Positions 48,875-55,063 of a stretch of DNA of 55,063 nt are shown in pieces. This DNA comes from an uncultured Chitinophagaceae bacterium (GTDB lineage Bacteria; Bacteroidota; Bacteroidia; Chitinophagales; Chitinophagaceae). The notes beneath the pieces were generated by a model, which searched no databases, was not told where the DNA came from, and saw only the letters and a list, made by a program, of their open reading frames with translations. The stretch spans positions 1-55,063 of the forward strand of contig CAITVK010000102.1 of assembly GCA_903895845.1 (NCBI GenBank), in the 5' to 3' direction. Position numbers and translations under genes: made by a program. Numbering within the stretch: the stretch's first letter is position 1; each line of letters begins with the position of its first letter.

Positions 48875-49759
48875 CTACTTTCCGTTAATACCCATTGAGT
48901 AGATGCATTTCTTTAAACTGATTAACCAATCGGTCAGTTTAATCTCAAAATCTTTTGTAATAGATTCTTTGTCTAATACCGAATAGGCCGGACGTTTGGC
49001 TGGAGTGGGATAATCGGACGTGGGGATAGACAAGACATTGCAGTTGAACCCAGCAATTTTGTTGATGGCTACCGCAAAATCGTACCAGGAGATAACGCCG
49101 CTATTGCTGAAGTGATAGATGCCATAATGGGTAGCACCACTCTCTAATTGCTCAATAATTTGTATGATTGCTTCTGCTAGATCGGCAGCATAAGTGGGTG
49201 AACCTACCTGATCGCCCACTACTTTTATTTCGGGACGCTCCTTCATCAAACGAAGCATCGTTTTTACAAAGTTGTTGGCATGTGTACTATACACCCAAGA
49301 AGTACGGATGATGATAGTCTTTGGATTGTTTTGCAACGCCAATTGCTCGCCTTCTTGTTTAGTGAGTCCATAATAATTTAATGGATCGGTCGCCTGATTG
49401 GGCAAATAGGGAGAGGTTCCATTACCATCAAACACATAATCGGTAGAAATCGTAATCAATGTACACCCGATAGCGGCACACTCGGCAGCAATCACGCCCA
49501 CACTAGTTGCATTGATGGCACGCGTGAGTTCCCTCTCTGTTTCTGCCTTATCTACAAGGGTATAGGCGCCACAATTGACAAAATATTGGGGTTTGTGCTG
49601 CTTAAAAAAAGCAGGGATAGACGCGGGATTGGATAGATCCAACTCTTCCTTGTCTATAAAAAGGAAATCGAACTGAAAAGTGTTCAGTGCTTTTAGCTGC
49701 GCTAATTCCCAACCCAACTGACCATTCTTTCCGGTAACTACTACTAAAGGCTTATACAT
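48875..49759 (-). CDS. rfbD: dTDP-4-dehydrorhamnose reductase
   Basis: RfbD/RmlD reduces dTDP-4-dehydrorhamnose to dTDP-rhamnose, a cell-surface sugar precursor. The 294-residue SDR protein has G-K-N-G-Q-L-G-W-E near 10-18, S-T-D-Y-V-F-D-G near 104-111, and the Y-G-L-T-K catalytic YxxxK near 128-132. The length matches RmlD. It ends the minus-strand cluster. The rest of the rhamnose genes (rfbABC) are not in the window. A GTTAACGG inverted repeat lies just upstream. Confidence 0.9.
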   Translation of the reverse strand: MYKPLVVVTGKNGQLGWELAQLKALNTFQFDFLFIDKEELDLSNPASIPAFFKQHKPQYFVNCGAYTLVDKAETERELTRAINATSVGVIAAECAAIGCTLITISTDYVFDGNGTSPYLPNQATDPLNYYGLTKQEGEQLALQNNPKTIIIRTSWVYSTHANNFVKTMLRLMKERPEIKVVGDQVGSPTYAADLAEAIIQIIEQLESGATHYGIYHFSNSGVISWYDFAVAINKIAGFNCNVLSIPTSDYPTPAKRPAYSVLDKESITKDFEIKLTDWLISLKKCIYSMGINGK

Positions 49760-49784
49760 ATAATTTTCTGTTTATTTTTATTTT

Positions 49785-49869
49785 GTTAACCGTTAACCGA
49801 ATTACCGTTAACCGTAAAGGGAAACGAAACATTTGGTTGATGGTTAACGGTAATCGGTTAACGGTTAAC
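49785..49869. repeat. GTTAACGG inverted repeat between the nucleotide-sugar dehydrogenase gene and rfbD
   Basis: Variants of GTTAACCG fill 49785-49815 and their inverse 49835-49869, near-perfect except for an indel, with a 19-base loop. The same unit is inserted in frame within genes at 34680 and 37048. Confidence 0.85.
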
Positions 49870-49871
49870 TG

Positions 49872-51185
49872 CTACAGACTCCAATATTGTCTACTGCTTA
49901 TCTTCCCCCTATAAATTCCTTTTATATCCGCTATCAACGCATCTTTCTTTGTGATGGAAGCAAAATACGTATCATCGAAATCTTTGTAGGGACTGTGCGG
50001 CACGATAACAATAACCGCGTCATAATCCGAAGCAATATCACTGATTAAGGGGAACCCATACTCCGCTTTTAAAGCATCGCTATTAGCGAAAGCATCCGTA
50101 ACATCTACATTAAGATGGTAATCGTTGAGCGCTTTCACCACATCTGCCACTTTGCTGTTGCGGATGTCGGTAACATTTTCCTTAAAGGTTGCCCCCATCA
50201 CTAGCACTTTAGCAGCCTTCACATCCGAACTATGCTTAATGATATGCTGAATAACCTTCTTGGCAACATAGCTTCCCATTCCGTCATTGATGTAACGCCC
50301 CGCCGCAATAATCTTGGAAGCGTATCCCAGCTTTGCAGCCTTATAAGTAAGGTAATAAGGGTCTACGCCAATACAATGTCCGCCAACCAAGCCCGGCATA
50401 AACTTTAGGAAGTTCCATTTAGTGGCAGCAGCCTCCAAGACCTCGAAAGTATTAATACCCATTTTATCGAAGATGATGGAAAGCTCATTCATCAAGGCAA
50501 TGTTTAAATCGCGCTGTGTATTCTCTATAATCTTAGCAGCTTCCGCCACTTTGATACTCGATGCTTTGTGAATGCCTGCCTTTACAACGATAGAATAGAC
50601 CTTGGCAATCACTTCCAATGATTCTTCATCGCAACCAGCTACTACTTTGATGATATTCTCTAGTGTATGAACTTTATCTCCCGGATTAATTCTTTCAGGA
50701 GAATAGCCCAACTTGAAATCTATGCCAACTTTAAGTCCGCTTATCTTTTCGATGATAGGAAGGCAATCTTCTTCGGTACAACCGGGGTAAACAGTAGATT
50801 CGAAAACTACATAATCACCTTTGCCTATTACCTTTCCTACAGTTTCAGAAGCTCTTTTTAAAGAAGTAAGATCAGGGATATTGTGGGCATCTACAGCCGT
50901 AGGAACGGCAATGATGTAGAAAGAAGCTTGTTTTAAATCTTCAATTGAAGAAGTGAAGAGGATGTCGCAGTCTTTGAACTCTGCAGGAGGCAATTCGTTG
51001 CTAGGGTCTATGCCCTGCTTCATTAATCCGACCCTTTCATCGTTGATGTCGAAACCAATAACCGATAAGTGACGGGCAAAAGAAAGGGCTATGGGAAGCC
51101 CCACATAGCCCAAGCCGATTATAGCAATTTTGCTTTGTTTAGTTTTCAATAAGTCATAAGTCATAAGTGGTAAGTCGTAAGTCAT
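49872..51185 (-). CDS. Nucleotide-sugar dehydrogenase (UDP-HexNAc dehydrogenase, WbpA/TviB-like)
   Basis: The 437-residue protein has G-L-G-Y-V-G-L-P near 24-31 (NAD binding) and G-G-H-C-I-G-V-D-P-Y near 260-269 with the catalytic Cys. It oxidises a UDP-sugar to a uronic acid. The HCIGVDPYYL form resembles UDP-N-acetyl-hexosamine dehydrogenases rather than UDP-glucose dehydrogenase. The first codons (M-T-Y-D-L-P-L-M-T-Y-D-L) are encoded by TTATGAC repeat units, so the true start may be the inner ATG at 51164 or the TTG after it. Confidence 0.88.
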   Translation of the reverse strand: MTYDLPLMTYDLLKTKQSKIAIIGLGYVGLPIALSFARHLSVIGFDINDERVGLMKQGIDPSNELPPAEFKDCDILFTSSIEDLKQASFYIIAVPTAVDAHNIPDLTSLKRASETVGKVIGKGDYVVFESTVYPGCTEEDCLPIIEKISGLKVGIDFKLGYSPERINPGDKVHTLENIIKVVAGCDEESLEVIAKVYSIVVKAGIHKASSIKVAEAAKIIENTQRDLNIALMNELSIIFDKMGINTFEVLEAAATKWNFLKFMPGLVGGHCIGVDPYYLTYKAAKLGYASKIIAAGRYINDGMGSYVAKKVIQHIIKHSSDVKAAKVLVMGATFKENVTDIRNSKVADVVKALNDYHLNVDVTDAFANSDALKAEYGFPLISDIASDYDAVIVIVPHSPYKDFDDTYFASITKKDALIADIKGIYRGKISSRQYWSL

Positions 51186-51308
51186 AAGCAGTAAAATTTA
51201 ATAGCTAGTTTATTATTTATACCCTTTATTACTCATAACTTTTGTCTTATGCTTTATGACTTATGACTTATGACTTATGACTTATGACTTATGACTTATA
51301 ACTCATAA
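51146..51308. repeat. TTATGAC heptamer repeats, inverted pair
   Basis: AAGTCAT units at 51148-51188 (in the start of the gene on the minus strand) and a run of about five TTATGAC units at 51253-51308 face each other in inverse orientation. The right run abuts the stop of the UDP-xylose synthase gene. Confidence 0.85.
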
Positions 51309-51309
51309 C

Positions 51310-52287
51310 TTATTTATTACTTACAAACTCCTTTGGCAATTTCATCCACTCGGAGGAAGGAAGAGATTTGAAGTATTCATACGTAATCCTCAATCCTTCT
51401 GCACGACCCACTTTAGGCTCCCAACCTAATAGTTCCTTCGCCTTTGTAATATCTGGTTGACGTTGTTTTGGATCATCCTTAGGCAAGTCCTTATATACAA
51501 TCTTCACATCAGAACCTGTCAGTTTCAATACTTCTTCTGCAAAGTCCTTCAAAGAAATTTCATTAGGATTACCAATGTTTACTGGGTAAGCATAGTCACT
51601 TAATAAAAGTCTATAAATACCTTCAACCAGATCATCTACAAAGCAGAAGCTACGGGTTTGAGAACCATCACCAAATACGGTTAAGTCTTCACCACGCAAA
51701 GCCTGACCAATAAATGCAGGTAAAGCACGACCATCATTCAGACGCATCTTAGGACCATAGGTATTGAAGATCCGAACGATTCTTGTTTCCACACCGTGGA
51801 AAGTATGATAAGCCATGGTGATAGCTTCCTGAAAACGTTTTGCTTCATCATATACCCCACGAGGACCGATAGGGTTTACATTACCCCAATATTCTTCCGT
51901 TTGAGGATGCACCAAAGGATCGCCATAGACCTCACTGGTAGAAGCAATCAACATTCTCGCGCCTTTTGCTTTTGCCAGACCCAAACAGTTATGTGTTCCT
52001 AAAGAACCCACTTTAAGTGTCTGAATCGGTATTTTTAGATAATCTATCGGACTAGCGGGAGAAGCAAAATGAAGGATATAATCCAACTGACCAGGCACAT
52101 GGATAAACTTAGAAACATCGTGGTTATAAAACTCAAAATGCTCTAAAGGGAAAAGGTGCTCAATGTTCTTCAAGTCACCAGTAATCAGATTATCCATCCC
52201 AATGACGTGATATCCTTCTTTAATAAATCTATCACACAGGTGAGACCCAAGAAAACCTGCTGCACCGGTAATTAATACTCTTTTCAT
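51310..52287 (-). CDS. UDP-glucuronate decarboxylase (UDP-xylose synthase)
   Basis: The 325-residue SDR enzyme converts UDP-glucuronate to UDP-xylose. It has G-A-A-G-F-L-G-S-H near 8-16 (NAD), S-T-S-E-V-Y-G-D-P near 116-124 and Y-D-E-A-K near 146-150 (catalytic YxxxK). The [17 protein letters not shown] segment and [17 protein letters not shown] near the end are typical of UXS. It is downstream of the UDP-glucose dehydrogenase that makes its substrate, 34 bases away. Confidence 0.93.
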   Translation of the reverse strand: MKRVLITGAAGFLGSHLCDRFIKEGYHVIGMDNLITGDLKNIEHLFPLEHFEFYNHDVSKFIHVPGQLDYILHFASPASPIDYLKIPIQTLKVGSLGTHNCLGLAKAKGARMLIASTSEVYGDPLVHPQTEEYWGNVNPIGPRGVYDEAKRFQEAITMAYHTFHGVETRIVRIFNTYGPKMRLNDGRALPAFIGQALRGEDLTVFGDGSQTRSFCFVDDLVEGIYRLLLSDYAYPVNIGNPNEISLKDFAEEVLKLTGSDVKIVYKDLPKDDPKQRQPDITKAKELLGWEPKVGRAEGLRITYEYFKSLPSSEWMKLPKEFVSNK

Positions 52288-52321
52288 TTGTCTTATTTAT
52301 CAATTGTAAATTATCTTATTA

Positions 52322-53623
52322 TTATGGTCTACCAATACTTTCGTAATGATAGCCCTGTTCTCTCATCTGCTTAGAATCAAACAGGTTACGACCGTCAAAC
52401 AATACTTTTGCCTTTAATAGTTTCTCCATGAATTCAAAATCAGGTGTTCTGAACTCCGACCATTCAGTAGCAATAATCAATGCGTCGGCTTTATCCAATA
52501 CACTGTACTGACTTTTACCATAAGCGATTTTGTCGCCAACTACTCCTTTCACATTTTCAGCAGCTTCAGGGTCAAATGCAGCTACAGTTGCACCTGCCTC
52601 CAACAAGGCATCAATCAAGTACAAAGCAGGTGCTTCGCGAATGTCATCAGTATTTGGTTTGAACGCCAATCCCCACAAAGCAAAATGCTTTCCTTTCAAA
52701 TCATTATTATAGAATGCTTTAATCTTAGGAATCAAATGAAGCTTTTGCTTTTCATTTACATCCTCAACTGCCTTCAATATCTGAAAGTCGTATCCAACTT
52801 CTTCTGCAGACATAATCAACGCCTGAACATCTTTGGGAAAGCAACTACCACCATAACCGATTCCCGGAAAAAGGAAACGTTTACCAATCCGATCATCACT
52901 ACCAATACCGCGACGAACCATATCTACATCAGCACCTAGCCTTTCGCAAAGCTGAGCTATTTCGTTCATGAAAGAAATCTTAGTGGCAAGGAATGAGTTG
53001 GCAGCATACTTGGTAAGTTCTGCACTCTTCTCATCCATAAAGATTACCGGATTTCCTTGGCGTACATAAGGTGCATATAATTCACCCATTACTTTCTTTG
53101 CCCTGTCTGAACCAGCACCAATTACAACCCTATCAGGTTTCATAAAGTCTTCTACTGCAACACCCTCACGCAAAAATTCAGGGTTACTCACTACATCAAA
53201 TTCACCCTTGTAATTAGCAGCTATAGCAGCACGAACTTTGTCAGCCGTACCAACCGGAACCGTACTTTTATCTACAATGACTTTATAATCAGTCAATATC
53301 TTACCCAAATGGTCTGCAACGCCCAACACATATTTCAAGTCGGCACTACCATCGGCACCGGGAGGAGTCGGCAATGCTAGGAAGATAACAGCAGCATCTT
53401 TGATACCCTCTTCCAGATTGGTTGTAAACGTAAGTCTACCTTCATTGAGATTTCTCAAGAATATCTTCTCCAAACCAGGCTCATAAATGGTAATCTCACC
53501 ATTAGATAACTTCGTAACTTTTCTTTGATCAATATCTATACAAACTACTTTGTTACCAGTTTCAGCGAAACAAGTACCAGATACCAATCCTACATAACCA
53601 GTTCCAACAACGGCTATTTTCAT
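52322..53623 (-). CDS. ugd: UDP-glucose 6-dehydrogenase
   Basis: Ugd oxidises UDP-glucose to UDP-glucuronate. The 433-residue protein starts M-K-I-A-V-V-G-T-G-Y-V-G-L-V (NAD site, residues 1-14) and has G-G-S-C-F-P-K-D with the catalytic Cys near 262. PEFLREG and the KPD segment near 155-170 are also typical. The length is normal. Its product feeds the UXS enzyme encoded next. It lies eight bases after the DegT aminotransferase gene. Confidence 0.95.
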   Translation of the reverse strand: MKIAVVGTGYVGLVSGTCFAETGNKVVCIDIDQRKVTKLSNGEITIYEPGLEKIFLRNLNEGRLTFTTNLEEGIKDAAVIFLALPTPPGADGSADLKYVLGVADHLGKILTDYKVIVDKSTVPVGTADKVRAAIAANYKGEFDVVSNPEFLREGVAVEDFMKPDRVVIGAGSDRAKKVMGELYAPYVRQGNPVIFMDEKSAELTKYAANSFLATKISFMNEIAQLCERLGADVDMVRRGIGSDDRIGKRFLFPGIGYGGSCFPKDVQALIMSAEEVGYDFQILKAVEDVNEKQKLHLIPKIKAFYNNDLKGKHFALWGLAFKPNTDDIREAPALYLIDALLEAGATVAAFDPEAAENVKGVVGDKIAYGKSQYSVLDKADALIIATEWSEFRTPDFEFMEKLLKAKVLFDGRNLFDSKQMREQGYHYESIGRP

Positions 53624-53631
53624 AATTTATA

Positions 53632-54765
53632 TTATTTTGCTTGTTTAAATTTAAGTAACTCGGAAGATATAAAAGCTAATTGTTCTTGTTCCAGTTCGGT
53701 ATGGATGGGTAGCGAAATAACTCTTTCCGTTAGCCAGTCGGTAATTGGCAAATCAACATCATTCAACCCAAAGTTTGAAAACATTTTCTGTTTGTGTCCC
53801 GGAACAGGGTAATAAATCATGTTCGGAATCCCTTTAGAGGTCAGATAAGCACTTAGTTCATCTCTGTTTACCCCATTAAGTACAAGGGTGTACTGGTGAT
53901 GAACGTGGGTAGAATAAGGCGCCGTATATGGGGTAGTGATCCAATCTATACCTTCAAAAGCTTTTGTGTAATAGGCAGCAGCAGATTGACGGGCCGAATT
54001 GTAACTATCCAATCTTTTCAATTTCACATTCAATATGGCAGCCTGAATTGCATCTAATCTCGAATTGCATCCAACAAGGTCATGCAGATAACGAACTTTC
54101 TGACCATGATTTGCCGTCATTCTTATCTTCTCTGCCAATGCTTCATCATTGGTAAAAATAGCGCCCCCGTCACCGTACGCACCCAAATTTTTGCTAGGAT
54201 AGAAAGAAGTACAACCAATGTGGCCAATACTACCAGTTTTCTTAACCGTCCCATCGCTAAAGGTATAATCGCAACCAATGGCTTGGGCATTATCTTCAAT
54301 TACAAAAAGATTGTATTCTTTTGCGATAGCCATTATCTCTTCCATTGGCGCTGCATGACCGTATAAATGAACTGGAACAATGGCTTTTGTTTTGGGAGTA
54401 ATTGCTTTTCGGATAGCCTCTGGATCTATACAAAACGTTTTTTTATCTACTTCAACAAACACAGGCTTCAAGCGGAGTAAAGCCACCACTTCAGTAGTAG
54501 CAATGTAAGTGAAAGAAGGGGTTATAACTTCATCACCTGGTTGTAAATCCAATGCCATCATGGCTATTTGCAACGCATCGGTACCGTTGGCACAAGTAAT
54601 AGTGAACTTGCTACCGATATAAGCATTCAAAGCATTTCCAAATTCCTGAACCGCTTTCCCTCCAATATATGCTGCTGAATCTAAAACTTCGTGTATTGCC
54701 GCATCTACTTCTTCCTTTATTTTAAGATACTGAGTCTTTGTATCTACCATCTGCAATGCCTTCAT
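53632..54765 (-). CDS. DegT/DnrJ/EryC1/StrS family sugar aminotransferase
   Basis: The protein of 377 residues starts at the ATG complementary to 54763-54765 (MKALQMVDTKTQYL), the position normal for this family. The longer frame adds 31 atypical residues. G-T-D-A-L-Q-I-A near 60 binds PLP. The catalytic lysine is in F-Y-P-S-K-N-L-G near 182-189. Such enzymes transfer an amino group to a keto sugar for surface polysaccharide. It is first in the minus-strand cluster, with a hairpin-rich AT region upstream. Confidence 0.92.
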   Translation of the reverse strand: MKALQMVDTKTQYLKIKEEVDAAIHEVLDSAAYIGGKAVQEFGNALNAYIGSKFTITCANGTDALQIAMMALDLQPGDEVITPSFTYIATTEVVALLRLKPVFVEVDKKTFCIDPEAIRKAITPKTKAIVPVHLYGHAAPMEEIMAIAKEYNLFVIEDNAQAIGCDYTFSDGTVKKTGSIGHIGCTSFYPSKNLGAYGDGGAIFTNDEALAEKIRMTANHGQKVRYLHDLVGCNSRLDAIQAAILNVKLKRLDSYNSARQSAAAYYTKAFEGIDWITTPYTAPYSTHVHHQYTLVLNGVNRDELSAYLTSKGIPNMIYYPVPGHKQKMFSNFGLNDVDLPITDWLTERVISLPIHTELEQEQLAFISSELLKFKQAK

Positions 54766-54896
54766 AAGCTGTGTAATAGGCGACAAATCTATGGTAAAAT
54801 GACAAACAAATAGCTGCTTTTTGCTTAGTCGCAAGGCGTAAAAACCTTCTTTTGTCAAATAAACAAGACAATAAATAAAATAAACAAGCTAATAAA

Positions 54897-54921
54897 AACT
54901 TTTATTAAGCCAATAAAAGTT
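54897..54921. repeat. AT-rich hairpin upstream of the polysaccharide cluster
   Basis: AACTTTTATT (54897-54906) pairs with AATAAAAGTT (54912-54921) around AAGCC. It lies in the probable promoter region of the DegT-ugd-uxs cluster. Confidence 0.5.
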
Positions 54922-55004
54922 ATTAATTAACGCAAGTTGCTAGTTATAAAATAAGTGAGCATAAAAAGAGTTTAGAAAGTTACCACACAATCAGACTCTA
55001 TATT

Positions 55005-55063
55005 ATGCTCACAGAAGATAAAGTTATAGGAATTTATTGTTTGATCGATGACTTGTTGAAATG
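55005..55063 (+). CDS. Partial transposase-like protein (N-terminus only)
   Basis: From ATG 55005 the frame encodes M-L-T-E-D-K-V-I-G-I-Y-C-L-I-D-D-L-L-K and runs off the edge. The pattern of a Val/Ile-rich stretch then D-D-L-L-K resembles the N-terminus of IS982-like transposases of Bacteroidota. Only 19 codons are present, so this is tentative. Confidence 0.45.
   Translation, partial: MLTEDKVIGIYCLIDDLLK

Overview
The window looks like the chromosome of an AT-rich member of the Bacteroidota, most likely a Chitinophagaceae relative. Support: TonB-dependent receptors with carboxypeptidase-like N-terminal domains, type IX secretion (T9SS) sorting tails, BshC (bacillithiol), a CcmE with a CxxxY haem motif, an archaeal-type ProRS, HYC_CC_PP-type copper proteins, an NtrY-like kinase, and -7 boxes of the form TAnnTTTG just upstream of many genes with no Shine-Dalgarno sequences. 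This is inferred from gene content, not from a database search.

Layout. 1-1.3 kb: a partial transposase-like gene at the edge and a hypothetical protein. 1.6-9.6 kb: housekeeping genes (rimO, bshC, a PolB-type 3'-5' exonuclease, holA, a NUDIX hydrolase, pyrE, a secreted CxxC protein). 9.8-15.6 kb: a TonB receptor with a lipoprotein partner, a lipid-kinase-like protein and tRNA-Phe. 15.9-16.1 kb: a striking 21-bp-phased palindromic array. 16.2-21.4 kb: a surface protein with a coiled tail, phoH, a small operon (secreted NTF2-like, NUDIX, ATP-grasp-like) and an anti-sigma-like protein. 21.4-28.5 kb: a copper-handling island (AraC-type regulator with a CxxC metal-binding-like N terminus, HMA chaperone, HYC_CC_PP-like protein, HMA-TonB receptor) and an arginase-family protein that lacks several metal ligands. 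This block lies inside a ~5.9 kb inversion whose ends cut two genes, an ECF sigma factor and a two-repeat hypothetical protein. 28.5-36.6 kb: an Imm26-like protein, an aminotransferase, ccmE-ccmF, fmt and proS. 36.8-46.6 kb: an ABC ATPase, a histidine kinase, two T9SS-exported proteins, a sugar kinase and an Lrp regulator. 46.7-48.4 kb: an unusual tRNA-like RNA gene, a second 21-22-bp-phased array and a hypothetical gene. 48.9-54.8 kb: a minus-strand polysaccharide precursor cluster (DegT aminotransferase, UDP-glucose dehydrogenase, UDP-xylose synthase, a second nucleotide-sugar dehydrogenase, RmlD). The right edge enters another putative transposase.

The three most unusual signals: (1) the inversion, which can be proved from the window alone, because undoing it restores both reading frames exactly and realigns the two internal repeats of the hypothetical protein across the join; (2) intergenic arrays of short degenerate motifs spaced 21-22 bp apart, about two DNA turns, at four places and with different motifs, one of them a 132-bp near-palindrome centred on CACGTG; (3) a ~171-nt RNA gene with a tRNA-Leu-like D-arm, anticodon arm, T-arm and acceptor but a ~99-nt variable region, with its own terminator. 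In addition, GTTAACGG/GTTTACC-type inverted repeats occur between genes and also in frame inside fmt and an ABC ATPase gene.
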